Source: CAYLNM01 sp964385045 (GTDB taxonomy: Bacteria; Planctomycetota; Phycisphaerae; Phycisphaerales; SM1A02). From it: a stretch of DNA of 54,427 bases. The stretch's first letter is position 1. The number at the start of each line of letters is the position of its first letter. The stretch lies in NCBI GenBank assembly GCA_964385045.1, contig CAYLNM010000012.1, positions 1 through 54,427 of the forward strand. Direction: 5' to 3'. The position numbers were made by a program, and so were the translations under genes. Below are positions 34,588-44,157 of this stretch, piece after piece. The notes below the pieces were generated by a model, which was not told the DNA's origin, searched no databases, and saw only the letters and a program-made list of their open reading frames with translations.

Positions 34588-37377
34588 TCAGCCGCTGGCC
34601 AGCACGATGATGTTGATGGTGAGCTGCAGCAGCGACTCGCCCACGATGAGGCCGGCCGCCAGCGGCACGCCCCACTCCTCGGCCCACGAGCGGCCCTTCA
34701 CCTTCGCCACGAGCATGTTCAGCAGGCAGCCGATGCCGTAGGTCGAGATGAAGAGGAACGGCAGGTACATGGACAGGCCCACGAGCACGCCGAGGCCCGC
34801 GAACGAGCCGAGCCCGAGCAGCATGCCGAGGCCGGCCCCGAGGCCGTAGAGGGCGTAGGGCATGTCGCCGCCCTGCACGCCGGTGATGACCGCCTGCAGC
34901 GCCTGGGCCTGCGGGGCGGTGGTGGCGGTGCCCGGGCCCATCGCGATGCCGGTCTGCTTGAGGTTGACGGCCGCGATCAGGGTCAGGGTGAGCATGCACA
35001 CGAGCGGACCGATCGCCACCGCGACCATCTCCACCGTCTGCTGCCGCCGGGGCTTGGACCCGACGAGGTAGCCCGTCTTGAGGTCGGCCATCATGTCGGC
35101 CGCGAGCGTGATCGCCACGCAGAGCGTCGCCCCGATCAGGACCGCCCCCACGACCGCGCCGGTGCCGGCGAGGATCATGACGAGCACCACGGTGAGCAGG
35201 GCCATGCCCGAGATCGGCGACCAGTCGGTCATGCCGGTGCACTGGGCGATGATGATGCCCGCGAACCAGATCCAGAGCCCGCCCACGAGGGCGATGATCG
35301 CCGCCCGCAGGTGCAGCGGCAGGCCGCTGAGCAGGCCGCGCCGGGCGTCGATCGACGCGAGGAAGGCGTCCTTGCGCTCGTCCGCCCACGACTCCCACTC
35401 GTCCGCGGCGTCGGCGGAGGCGACCGCGATCGCGTAGCCGCCGTACCGCACCCGCTCGATGGACGAGGCCGGGGCCTCGCCCGCGTCCGCCTCCCGGGCG
35501 GCCTCGGGGATCGCGCCGGTGCCGACGATCTGCTGCGTCACCGGGCACGCGGCGTTGATCGCCTTGTCGCCCACGATGTCGGTGGCGACGAAGAGGAAGA
35601 CCATGCCCAGGGCGGCGACGATCGCCAGCGGCTTGACGCTCAGCTCGTCGCCGCCGCCCCGCACCGCTCCCGCGGCCGCGATCGACTTGAGGGCCTCGCG
35701 GATCGCCGGCAGCGAGACGAGGACGCCCATCAGGGCCCCGCCGAGCAGCAGGCCGATCCCGAGCGGCCGGTTCACCGCCCCGAAGAGGAACCCCGGGGCC
35801 TCGTGGGCCTGCACCGTCGCCGGGGTCCAGCCGAGGCCGAAGGCGACCGGGTTGATGACGAAGAACGCGAGGATGCCGCCGGCGAGGACGAAGAGCCCCG
35901 CCCGGCCCGTGATGTAGCCGGCCCCGAGGGCGAACGGCGCGATCGCGAAGACCAGCTCGAACTGATCCGGCAGGCCGATCGCCCGGCCCACGTCGATCGC
36001 GTTGTCGGTCACCAGCAGGTCGGGGCGGCCGTCCTGGTCGCGGTCCACCTCGACCGCCAGCCGGGTGTCGGGCCGGCCGTCCCCGTCGAGATCGGCCGGC
36101 TCGTCGGGCTGCGTCTCGGCCGGCGTGGCGGGCAGCCGGATCCCGAGGCTGCCGTACCCGAACCACGGCTTGCCGGCCCAGCCGAGGGCCGGGTCGCGGA
36201 GCTGCGGCCACTCGAGCTCGCCGGCCTCGGCCTGCGCGGCGGCCATCGCCAGCTCCGGCGTGAGGCCGGGGACGTCCGTCCGGGCCTCGGCGAGCATGTC
36301 CTCGGCGTCGCCCGCGAGGCCGGCCGCCGACGCGTCGCCGGGCCGCCCGTCCTCGGCCGCCTCGGTCGCCTCCGCCTCCGCCTCGGCCGCCGCGAGCAGC
36401 GCGGCCCCGGCGGTCGTGACCGACTCGGGGGCGTCACCGGCGGTGATCCAGTCGTCGACCGTGCGGGTGAGGACCCGCGTCTCGTGCGAGATCACGCCGC
36501 GGTCGAAGAGCGCGTCGAGCTCGCCCACGTCCGCCGCCCGCGCCGGCAGCCCCGGCAGGCCCGCCGGCAGATAGATCAGGGCCCCGACGAGCATGCCCGC
36601 GAGCAGGACGATCGCCTTGGCCGCCCCCGCCCCCGGCGACTTGAGGATCATCGCCACGCCCGTCGCGCTGGGGAACCGCAGCCGCTCGATGTCGAGCATC
36701 TGCTTGCGGAGGGGCACGATGAACGCCGCCCCCATGATCCCGCCCCCGATGCAGGCGAGGGTGACGAGCCAGAAGTCCGTCTCGTTGACGCTGAGGGTGT
36801 ACCCGAGCAGGAAGAGCACCGGCACCGTGAAGATGATGCCGGAGTTCGAGCTGTTGACCGCCGAGGCGACGGTCTGGGCGATGTTGGTCTCGAGGATGGA
36901 GCCCCGGCGGAGGACGCCGCGGAGGACGCCGAAGCCGAGGACGGCGGCGATGGCCGACCCGGTCAGCGTGAAGCCGATCTTCAGACCGGCGTAGGTGATC
37001 GCCGCGTTCATCACCACGCCGATGATCACCGCGAAGACGAGGGCGGTGACCGTGACCTCGGGGTACCGCCGCTGGAACAGGTCGCCGAGGAAGCCCTCGG
37101 GCTCGCGGCGGCCGAGCGGCGGTCCGTCCCCGTCGAAGGGCGGCAGCGGCCGTACCGAGGCTCCGCCCGAGCGGCCGCCGCGGGCGGCGCCCTGCGGGGC
37201 CGGGCCGCCCGCGCCCGCGCCGCCGCCACCGCTCCCCCCGCCATCGCTGCCCCCACCACCGCTGGCGGGGCCGGAGCCGGAGCCGGAGCCGGAGGTCGGT
37301 CCCCCCGCGGCGCCGCCGCCGGACGAGGGGCCGGGCGGCGGACCGGACGGAGGTCCGGGGGGCGTCGAGTCGGTCAT
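34588..37377 (-). CDS. OPT-family oligopeptide transporter with low-complexity N-terminus
   Basis: 929 residues from the ATG at 37377. Residues 1-95 are Gly/Ser/Pro-rich with no fold; from about 110 onward it is a polytopic transporter of the OPT type (VTVTALVFAVIIGVVMNAAI, YAGLKIGFTLTGSAIAAVLG, NIAQTVASAVNSSNSGIIF, VPLRKQMLDIERLRFPSATG). These motifs are typical of OPT proteins that move peptides or metal chelates across the inner membrane. A long insert of about 150 residues in one loop includes two DxDxDGxxD calcium-type repeats. The C-terminal helices (YGLGAGLGMLLGLGSFAGL) end at 34588. The next gene is a membrane protein. Confidence 0.86.
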   Translation of the reverse strand: MTDSTPPGPPSGPPPGPSSGGGAAGGPTSGSGSGSGPASGGGGSDGGGSGGGGAGAGGPAPQGAARGGRSGGASVRPLPPFDGDGPPLGRREPEGFLGDLFQRRYPEVTVTALVFAVIIGVVMNAAITYAGLKIGFTLTGSAIAAVLGFGVLRGVLRRGSILETNIAQTVASAVNSSNSGIIFTVPVLFLLGYTLSVNETDFWLVTLACIGGGIMGAAFIVPLRKQMLDIERLRFPSATGVAMILKSPGAGAAKAIVLLAGMLVGALIYLPAGLPGLPARAADVGELDALFDRGVISHETRVLTRTVDDWITAGDAPESVTTAGAALLAAAEAEAEATEAAEDGRPGDASAAGLAGDAEDMLAEARTDVPGLTPELAMAAAQAEAGELEWPQLRDPALGWAGKPWFGYGSLGIRLPATPAETQPDEPADLDGDGRPDTRLAVEVDRDQDGRPDLLVTDNAIDVGRAIGLPDQFELVFAIAPFALGAGYITGRAGLFVLAGGILAFFVINPVAFGLGWTPATVQAHEAPGFLFGAVNRPLGIGLLLGGALMGVLVSLPAIREALKSIAAAGAVRGGGDELSVKPLAIVAALGMVFLFVATDIVGDKAINAACPVTQQIVGTGAIPEAAREADAGEAPASSIERVRYGGYAIAVASADAADEWESWADERKDAFLASIDARRGLLSGLPLHLRAAIIALVGGLWIWFAGIIIAQCTGMTDWSPISGMALLTVVLVMILAGTGAVVGAVLIGATLCVAITLAADMMADLKTGYLVGSKPRRQQTVEMVAVAIGPLVCMLTLTLIAAVNLKQTGIAMGPGTATTAPQAQALQAVITGVQGGDMPYALYGLGAGLGMLLGLGSFAGLGVLVGLSMYLPFLFISTYGIGCLLNMLVAKVKGRSWAEEWGVPLAAGLIVGESLLQLTINIIVLASG

Positions 37378-37668
37378 CGCGGGCGCTCCATGGGCCGGCC
37401 GCCGCCGGCGCCGCCGATGGCGGCACGGGCGGCGGCGTCCGGCCATGGTGACCGCCACGGCGCAGACGTGCAATGCGGTCGGGAGCGGCCCGCGGGAGGC
37501 GACGTCGGACGACGGCCGGCGAGGCTCCGGCCGCCCGGACGAGGCCTGCACGGCGCGGGACGGCCCCGGTCGAGGCCCGGACGGCCGCGAGGCCGACGCC
37601 GGCGAGGCCCGGACCGTGGCAGACCGCCCGGAACGACGCGAGGCGGCCTCGGACGTTTCCGGGCGGAC

Positions 37669-38031
37669 TCAGGCGGCCTCGATCACCGTGCCGTCCGTGT
37701 CGTCGTCGCTCCCGATGCGCGGCGAGCCGGTGAAGCCGGCCTCGGCCCACGTGAAGTTCGGTCGCCAGGCGCGGCTCCAGGGTCGTCCGCTCGGGTCGAG
37801 CCGGGTGCCGTGGGCCTCGTCGTCGGTGCGGACGTCGCCGTCCACCTCGTAGCGGAAGAGGTACTCCCCCGGCGGCACGTCCAGCTCGAGGTGCCAGCGG
37901 CCGTCGGGATCCCGTTCCATGGGCAGCCGTTCCACGTGCCAGCCGCGGAACGCGCCGAGCAGCAGCACCTCCCGGGCATCCGGAGCGTCGAGCGAGAAGA
38001 CGAGCCGACCATCGGGCTCGAGCTGCACCAT
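37669..38031 (-). CDS. stand-alone CBM48 / glycogen-binding E-set domain protein
   Basis: 120 residues. The sequence LVFSLDAPDAREVLLLGAFR with GWHVERLPMERDPDGRWHLE and LDVPPGEYLFRYEVDG is the AMPK/CBM48-type glycogen-binding fold. It normally precedes a catalytic domain in branching or debranching enzymes, but here there is none: the gene is complete by itself. It may be a regulatory carbohydrate-binding protein or adaptor. The ATG at 38031 has GGGAGG about eight bases upstream. Divergent from the secreted protein to its right. Confidence 0.78.
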   Translation of the reverse strand: MVQLEPDGRLVFSLDAPDAREVLLLGAFRGWHVERLPMERDPDGRWHLELDVPPGEYLFRYEVDGDVRTDDEAHGTRLDPSGRPWSRAWRPNFTWAEAGFTGSPRIGSDDDTDGTVIEAA

Positions 38032-38086
38032 GGAGTCCACCTCCCGGGGAGAGCGCCGCCGATCGCGGCCGGATCCCGGCTGCGGG

Positions 38087-38092
38087 TACCAT
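38087..38092 (+). promoter_or_regulatory. candidate -10 box for the secreted protein at 38183
   Basis: TACCAT in the context GGGTACCATCG, about 90 bases before the first start. Confidence 0.3.
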
Positions 38093-38182
38093 CGCCCGCA
38101 CGCCCGTCCAGCCCTTCGTCTGCGGCGCATGCCCACCGACACGTTCCCATCGACGCGCCGCGGCCACCCCTTGAACCGGGTG

Positions 38183-40486
38183 ATGGTCGCCGCGTGGCAT
38201 GGGCTATCGGTCCTTCGTGATTCACGCGGACGTGGTTCGCGCTCGCGTCCCGAGCCGGAGCCGGGCGAGGCGGTGGAGTGGACCGCGCCCTGGGCGGCTG
38301 GGGCGACGGCGACGGCGACGGCGAGGGCGACGACGGCGGCGGGAGCGGCGACCGCGCCGGCGGCGGTGGCGGCACGCACGGCCCGGGGCGTCGGCACGGT
38401 CCTCGCGCTCCTCGTGGCCCTCGCCGGGGCGGCGACGACCGTGGACGCGGCGCCGCGGTCCACCCCCCAGCCGGTGCCCGCGGGCGATGCGGACGCCTCG
38501 GCGGACCGCGACGGGCCGACCCCGCCCGCCGCCGGCGAGCTCCGTCCGCTGGTCCGCGGCCCTCTCCTGGCCCCGCGCGGAGGCGTGCTCGGCATCCCCG
38601 TCGCCGCCGCCTCGCGGCCCGCGGATGCCGCGGCGTCCGGATCTCCCCCGGAGGCCTCCCGGTTCGCCGGAGGCCCGCGAGATGCCTTCGGCCTCGCCGG
38701 CCTGCCCGACGCCGCCGTGGTGCGGCTCGCCGACGGCCGCGAGCTGGACGGCCTGGTCGCGGTGCTCGCCCCGCCCACCGTCACCGACCTCCGCGACCTC
38801 CGCCGGACGGCGTGGCCCGCCGCGTGGACCCGTGGCCGCACGCGGCTGTCGGTGCTCGCCCCGTCGGTCGCCCGCGGGCTCGGGCGACCCGGGCCCGCGG
38901 TGCTCCTGGTGAGGACACCGGCCGACGCGGGAGGAGCGATCGAGGTCGCCGGGCGACGGATTCCGGTGACATGGGCGGATCCGGCGGCGGCCTATGCGGG
39001 GGTGGCGCTCCCGGGCGCCGACCGTCCCCGGCTCGCCCTCGAGGCCCGGCCGGACCGCCCGGACCCCGAGGATCCGCTCGACTGGTGGCGCTGGGTGCTG
39101 CTGGCGGACGAGCTCGACCGTCGCCCCCCGCCGCTTCCCCCGGGCGACGAGCGGTCGCGGCGGGTGGCCGAGCAGCGGGCGGACCACTGGCGGCTCGCGC
39201 TCGGTCGCCTCGGCGCCCGGCACCCCGGCGTCGCGTCGACGCTGCGCGACGCCCTGACCCTCACGCTGCCGGCCGAGGACGCGATCGTCACTGCCGGCGG
39301 CATCCTGCCCCTCGGGCCATCGGGCCCTGCGCGACCGGCTGCCGGGCGGGACGCGGGGCCGGCGACGCGACCGGCTCCGGAAGCGGGCTCCAGTCGTGGC
39401 GGTGCCGCCGCGGCCGCCGGTGCCGCGACCCCCGGCCCCGCCGCGCCCCTGCCTCCGGCGATCGCCGCGTGGCGGACCGCGAGCCCCGAGGTGGATCGAA
39501 TCCTCGCGGGGCTGCTCGACCCCGATCGACCGGTGAGCCGCATCGCGGCCGAGATCGTCGCGTGGTCCGACGCGACCCCGGCGGTCCTCGCGTGGCGGGC
39601 CTCCGGCGACGACCCGAGCCCCGAGCGCGTGCGCCTGATGGTCGCCAACCGCTCGATCGAGCCACGGCGGCTGCGGCTGGCCTGGGAGGGCCGCGGCCCG
39701 TCGGCGGCCCGTGAGGCCATGATCCCGGGTCGGCAGGCCCTGCGGCTGGAGCTGCCGCGGCCGCCGCGGACGGCCTCCGCCGAGCCCGGCCGACGCGCGA
39801 TCGGACTCGGCCCCGACCGGCGCGAGGGGGCCGCCGACGACGGTCGGCCCGACGTGCTGCTGCTCACCACGCCGGGCGCGCGCACCACCCGCCTCGCCTG
39901 GCCGCCGCCCGTCGTGCCGGTGCGGCCTCCGGGCATCGACCTGCGGCCGGTGCCGCGGCTCACGCTCGCCGTGATCGAGGAGGGGACGCTTCGCGACCCG
40001 GCCGCGGTGGCCGACGTCACCGCCACCGCCCGCGTGCGGCGGCGAGCCGGACGGTGGGAAGTGTTCATCGAGTGCGAGCGACCACCGGGGACCGAGGGCG
40101 ACGTGGTGGAGCTGCTCCTCGGCCCGGCCGGGGACGCCCGCGTGCTCCGCATCCCGGAGGACGGCCCGGTCACCTGGCGCCGCCCCGCGGCGGTGGCCGC
40201 CGAGGCCGGGAGGCGCGACGCGCCGAGAGGGACCGATGCAGCCGCGGGGCCCGATGCGGCGGGGCCGACGCCGCGCGTCGACCGCCGGTCGTGGCGGGAC
40301 CGGTGGTACGCCCGCGTGACGCTGCCGCCGCGGTGGGTCCGGGGCGGGACCCTCGACCTCGGCCTGCGCCGCGGCATCGACGGCGATCCGATCGCGGGAA
40401 CCGCAACCGCGCCTGGTCCAGCCGAGCCGTGGGCCCACGATCCCGGACGCGTGCGACTGGATCTTCGGGGCTGGGACGGCACCTGA
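38183..40486 (+). CDS. large secreted hypothetical protein
   Basis: 767 residues from the ATG at 38183; a GTG at 38366 would give a shorter protein starting directly at a good signal peptide (ARGVGTVLALLVALAGAATT). Before that the sequence is a simple Ala/Thr run from a trinucleotide repeat, so the later start is quite possible. The mature region has Ala/Pro/Gly-rich linkers, an apparently globular middle (DWWRWVLLADELDR...ADHWRLALGRLGARHPGVAS), and a late beta-rich part (RRRAGRWEVFIECERPPGTE, VELLLGPAGDARVLRI). It looks like a surface protein. Family unknown. Confidence 0.6.
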   Translation: MVAAWHGLSVLRDSRGRGSRSRPEPEPGEAVEWTAPWAAGATATATARATTAAGAATAPAAVAARTARGVGTVLALLVALAGAATTVDAAPRSTPQPVPAGDADASADRDGPTPPAAGELRPLVRGPLLAPRGGVLGIPVAAASRPADAAASGSPPEASRFAGGPRDAFGLAGLPDAAVVRLADGRELDGLVAVLAPPTVTDLRDLRRTAWPAAWTRGRTRLSVLAPSVARGLGRPGPAVLLVRTPADAGGAIEVAGRRIPVTWADPAAAYAGVALPGADRPRLALEARPDRPDPEDPLDWWRWVLLADELDRRPPPLPPGDERSRRVAEQRADHWRLALGRLGARHPGVASTLRDALTLTLPAEDAIVTAGGILPLGPSGPARPAAGRDAGPATRPAPEAGSSRGGAAAAAGAATPGPAAPLPPAIAAWRTASPEVDRILAGLLDPDRPVSRIAAEIVAWSDATPAVLAWRASGDDPSPERVRLMVANRSIEPRRLRLAWEGRGPSAAREAMIPGRQALRLELPRPPRTASAEPGRRAIGLGPDRREGAADDGRPDVLLLTTPGARTTRLAWPPPVVPVRPPGIDLRPVPRLTLAVIEEGTLRDPAAVADVTATARVRRRAGRWEVFIECERPPGTEGDVVELLLGPAGDARVLRIPEDGPVTWRRPAAVAAEAGRRDAPRGTDAAAGPDAAGPTPRVDRRSWRDRWYARVTLPPRWVRGGTLDLGLRRGIDGDPIAGTATAPGPAEPWAHDPGRVRLDLRGWDGT

Positions 40487-40677
40487 GCCGCAGCCGCGTG
40501 GCGGCGGCACGGCGGAGAGGACGCGGCGGACATGCGGCGGCGCGGCCGGGAGGCGGCGGCGGCACGGCTCGGCCATCCGCCGTCACCCGGCGGCAGCACC
40601 GCCGCCCCGTGCGGTCCGACCCGACCCCACCGGCCCGGTCCTCGGCTCCGGCTCCGGCCCTGGCCCCGGCGGCATCG

Positions 40678-41718
40678 TCAGAAGCGGATGCTCAGCCGCG
40701 CCCCGAGCGAGAGGGCCTCGTCGTAGTCGTCCTCGGCGAGCCGGTCGCCGTCCGCGTCGGACAGCCGGACCTCGGGCTCGAGGGCGTAGCCGACGCTCGC
40801 GGTGACCTCGACGTCGTCGTCGATCGCCCACGTGCCGCGCAGGTAGAGCCAGCGGCCCTCCTCGCGGGCGACCGCGTCCGCGATCGCACCGTCGTCGTCG
40901 AGGCGGAAGCGGGGCCGATGATTCAGCAGCAGGCCCGCGGCGACCTCGAAGCTGCGGTCCGCCTGCCAGGCGAGCTGGAACTCGGTGCCGCCGGTGTTGA
41001 ACGAGACCGGCGTCGAGCGGAGCCGCCAGTCGGGGACGAACTCCCAGTCGAGCTGGACGATCGGGAAGAAGCGGGCGCTGTCCTCGATCTCCTCGACCAC
41101 GGCGAGGCCGAGGCCGACCGTCACGTCCGGCGACGGCTCCCACCGCACGCCGGCGAAGCCGCCGAGGGTGTACGAGTCGCTGAGGCTGGCCCCCGACTCA
41201 CCGGCGTACCGGACGATGGGGCCGCCGTAGAGGTCCCAGTCGTTGTCGAGCTCGAGGGCGAAGGTCGCGCTGAGCGCCAGCTGGTGGATCTCCTCCCACT
41301 CCTCCGCGAACTGCGTCTCGCCCTTGAAGTCCCAGACGTCGAGGTCGTACTCCAGTCCGAGGGCGACCGAGAGCGAGCTGCCGAGGTCCGCCTCGTAGGC
41401 GGCATCGAGGCTGGCCCGCTGGATCCCGACCCGGCCGGGTCCGACCAGCGGCGAGTCGTCCTGCCACTCGTAGCCGATGCCGAGGCGGAAGCCGGGCTCG
41501 TCCGCCACCAGGCTGGAGACGGGCGGCAGGTCCGAGGTCATGGGAGACGTGGGCTCGCCGTCGGCCTCGGGCGTGGTCGGCGCCGCGGGGGGCTCGGAGG
41601 ACGCGGCCTCGTCCTGGGCGTGGGTCGCGGTCGTCGCCCCGCCGAGGACGGCGACGGCGAGCGCCGCGGCGAGGGTGGACGGCGCGGCGGGAGTGGACGG
41701 GCGACGGGCGTCGAGCAT
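40678..41718 (-). CDS. outer-membrane beta-barrel protein
   Basis: 346 residues. The ATG at 41718 has AGGAGG five bases before it. The signal peptide is LAAALAVAVLGGATTATHAQ. An acidic linker follows, then repeated amphipathic strands such as GFRLGIGYEWQDDSPLVGPG, LDAAYEADLGSSLSVALGLE and GGFAGVRWEPSPDVTVGLGL. The chain ends in LSIRF, a terminal Phe that is the outer-membrane signature. It may be an uncharacterised porin or an assay-like barrel of unknown ligand. It is the last gene of the leftward run from MoxR, with a 200-base gap from the VWA gene. Confidence 0.85.
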   Translation of the reverse strand: MLDARRPSTPAAPSTLAAALAVAVLGGATTATHAQDEAASSEPPAAPTTPEADGEPTSPMTSDLPPVSSLVADEPGFRLGIGYEWQDDSPLVGPGRVGIQRASLDAAYEADLGSSLSVALGLEYDLDVWDFKGETQFAEEWEEIHQLALSATFALELDNDWDLYGGPIVRYAGESGASLSDSYTLGGFAGVRWEPSPDVTVGLGLAVVEEIEDSARFFPIVQLDWEFVPDWRLRSTPVSFNTGGTEFQLAWQADRSFEVAAGLLLNHRPRFRLDDDGAIADAVAREEGRWLYLRGTWAIDDDVEVTASVGYALEPEVRLSDADGDRLAEDDYDEALSLGARLSIRF

Positions 41719-41918
41719 GGGGACCTCCTCGGATCCGGTCGCGGTCGCCTCGGGCGAACGCGCGGCCGGGCGACGGCGAGCGGGTGCGGCCCGTGCGAAA
41801 CGGGCCCGCAAGGCCGGCATCTTGGCGGGGCGAGAGGTGCGCGGCAAGCGGCGGCCCGCGCCGGGTCGCCGCCGCGGGCCGCGGGGCGCGAGGCCCGCGG
41901 GGCGTGCGGCGTACGGCC

Positions 41919-44150
41919 TCAGCCCCGCACCATCCGGGCGTACAGCAGCCACTCCACCATCGCCAGCACTCCCGCCGCGGCGACGAACCACGGCCAGAGA
42001 TCCCGCGGGGCCTCCGCCCGGGCCACGCCCGAGCGGGTCTCGCGGGCGCGGACGGAGTCGACCGGCCGCGGTCGCAGGTCGGTCTCCACCGCGCTGGCGA
42101 GGTTGACCGCGACCACGTCGTCCGGCGGCACCGCGGCGTCCACCGCGTAGGTGCCGACGAGCGGCAGCGCGGGCAGCAGCAGGTCCGGCGAGGAGCCGGC
42201 CTCCACCGTCGTGGTCAGCGGGCCCTCGACCCGGACCGGATCGCCCGCCTCGACGTCCGGCCGCAGGCGGACGGTGACCGGCTCTCCCGGCTGGACCGAT
42301 CGACCGGGCTGACCCCGCCCCGTCGCGGCGAGGTGGGCGATCGCGTTCTGGACGAACACCGCGAAGCCGACGTCGGCGGTCCAGTTGGTCCGGTCGAGGG
42401 CGAATCCCACGAGCACGTGCCGGGTGCCGGCCGCGGGGACCTCCATGATCACGGGCCCGTCCGCGTCACGGGCGAGCACCTCGGCGCGCGGTGGCTCGCG
42501 GAAGGCGTCGAAGCCCGCGAACGCGACCTCGTCCAGCGCGACGTACCGCATGACGGGATGCGAGCGCCGCCACGAGAGGATCCGCCGGCCGCGGTCCTCG
42601 TCGGGCGGCGGCGAAGAGGCCGCGGCGACGTCGTCGTCTTCTTCGTTGGCCTCGCTGGCCTCGCCGGCCTCGGGCGGCGAGCCGCCCTCCGCGTCCGCCG
42701 CGTCCGCCGCGTCCACGGTGGCCTCCGGGCCTGCCGCCACGTCCGCACCGCCCTCGCCCTCGTCCCCCGCGGCAGCGTCGTCCGGCCGCGGGTCGGAGAC
42801 CCGCTCGACGCCCGGCGGCCACGCCCCGAACCACAGGCTCGGCACCGCCGGGAGGGCCGGTCCGCGGGCGCGGTCGAAGACGACGAGGTCCACCTCGTCC
42901 GCGGGCCCGGCCTCGGCGAGCCGGCGCCACCCGGCCTCGTCGAGCCGCCGGAGCTCGGTCGGCCCGGTGGCCTCGAGCAGCGCCGCGAGGGCGCCGAAGG
43001 GCCGTGCGTCCGGGGCGACGACCGCGATCCGCGGGCTCGCGGCGGGCGGGAGCCGCACCGCGGCGACGTCGTCGGCCGCGAGCTGATCCGCCGACGCGGC
43101 ATCGCTCGCGCCCGGGCCCGGCAGCACGCGGGTGACGGCGACGCGGAGCAGCGCCGGATCGGGGGCCCGCACGTCGACGGCCAGCGTCTGCTCGCCCATC
43201 GGGCCGTCGGGCTCGGCCGCCGGGATCGTCAGCCGCTCGGTGGTCACGGCCGCGTCGTCGCGGTCGATGCGGACGTCGACGATCACCGGCTCCGGTCCCG
43301 CGTTGGCGAGCCGCACGAAGAGCCGCGCGACCTCCGGCTCCTCGTCACCGCGGCGGGCGGTGCACGCGACGATGCCGACGTTGCGGATCGCGGCGGCGGC
43401 CTCGGCGCGGGCCGCGTCGCCGTCCCCGCCCGCGCCCGCCCCCGCCACCGGCGACCGCACGTCGAGGGCGGCGCGGGCGAGCAGGATCGGCCCGCGGCCC
43501 CGGGGCGGCGCGGTGCCGCCGTCGGTGAGCAGCAGGACCTCGGGCACGTCGTCGCCGCCCTCGTCGCCGGTGACGACGAATGCGGAGGCGAGCTGCATCG
43601 CCGCCTCGAGGTCCGCCTCGCCGTCGCTCGGCCCGATCGTCCGCAGGGCGTCGAGCAGCGGGCCCGGGCGGCGCTCGAAGCCGCGGACGACGGTCGGCCG
43701 CGCGTCGAAGGCGATGAGCATGAGCTCGCCCGGATCCCGCCCGCCGCGGCCCGCGGTCCGGCGATCGATCTCGGCCGCCGCCGCCTCCAGTGCGACGGCG
43801 AGCCGCGTCGGCCCGTCCGGCACCGTGGGATCCGCCGGGGCGGACATCGACGCGCTGCGGTCCACCAGCACGATGGTGCGGCCCCGCGGCTCGGGGCCGG
43901 CGTCGATCACCGGCTCGCCCAGGGCCGCCGCGAGCAGGAGCACCGCGAGCATCTGCAGCAGCAGCAGCGGCGTCACGCGGAGGCGGCGGAAGGGCGTGTT
44001 GACCTCCAGGTCCTCCCGCACGCCGGGCCAGAGCATGGTGCTCGGGATCCGGACGACGCGCCGCCGCAGCCGCAGCACGTAGAGCAGCAGCAACACCGAG
44101 GCGCCGATGGCCCCGGCGAGGGCGGCGGAGAGCGGGCTGAGGAAGGTCAC
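41919..44150 (-). CDS. BatA-like VWA membrane protein
   Basis: 743 residues from a GTG at 44150. The N-terminal helix and loop (MTFLSPLSAALAGAIGASVL through LWPG) match the start of BatA/BatB-type proteins, followed by a second helix (PLLLLQMLAVLLLAAALGEP). The VWA domain begins RTIVLVDRSASMS with an intact MIDAS DxSxS (Asp97, Ser99, Ser101). The middle has an acidic low-complexity stretch (about 460-510). Another hydrophobic helix closes the chain (LWPWFVAAAGVLAMVEWLLY). It probably binds metal-dependent partners at the membrane and works with the MoxR ATPase upstream. The usual partner with a DUF58 domain is absent. Confidence 0.85.
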   Translation of the reverse strand: MTFLSPLSAALAGAIGASVLLLLYVLRLRRRVVRIPSTMLWPGVREDLEVNTPFRRLRVTPLLLLQMLAVLLLAAALGEPVIDAGPEPRGRTIVLVDRSASMSAPADPTVPDGPTRLAVALEAAAAEIDRRTAGRGGRDPGELMLIAFDARPTVVRGFERRPGPLLDALRTIGPSDGEADLEAAMQLASAFVVTGDEGGDDVPEVLLLTDGGTAPPRGRGPILLARAALDVRSPVAGAGAGGDGDAARAEAAAAIRNVGIVACTARRGDEEPEVARLFVRLANAGPEPVIVDVRIDRDDAAVTTERLTIPAAEPDGPMGEQTLAVDVRAPDPALLRVAVTRVLPGPGASDAASADQLAADDVAAVRLPPAASPRIAVVAPDARPFGALAALLEATGPTELRRLDEAGWRRLAEAGPADEVDLVVFDRARGPALPAVPSLWFGAWPPGVERVSDPRPDDAAAGDEGEGGADVAAGPEATVDAADAADAEGGSPPEAGEASEANEEDDDVAAASSPPPDEDRGRRILSWRRSHPVMRYVALDEVAFAGFDAFREPPRAEVLARDADGPVIMEVPAAGTRHVLVGFALDRTNWTADVGFAVFVQNAIAHLAATGRGQPGRSVQPGEPVTVRLRPDVEAGDPVRVEGPLTTTVEAGSSPDLLLPALPLVGTYAVDAAVPPDDVVAVNLASAVETDLRPRPVDSVRARETRSGVARAEAPRDLWPWFVAAAGVLAMVEWLLYARMVRG

Positions 44151-44157
44151 GGGAGGA

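Noticed and set aside
33148..38220. 1690-residue plus-strand open frame
   Set aside because: It is the antisense of the OPT transporter, the membrane protein and the CBM48 gene plus the minisatellite. Its translation is Arg/Gly/Pro-rich and follows from GC-rich codons read backwards.
38280..38360. Ala/Thr-rich coding stretch as a real N-terminal domain
   Set aside because: It comes from a GCGACG-like trinucleotide repeat; the better signal peptide begins after it at the GTG at 38366.
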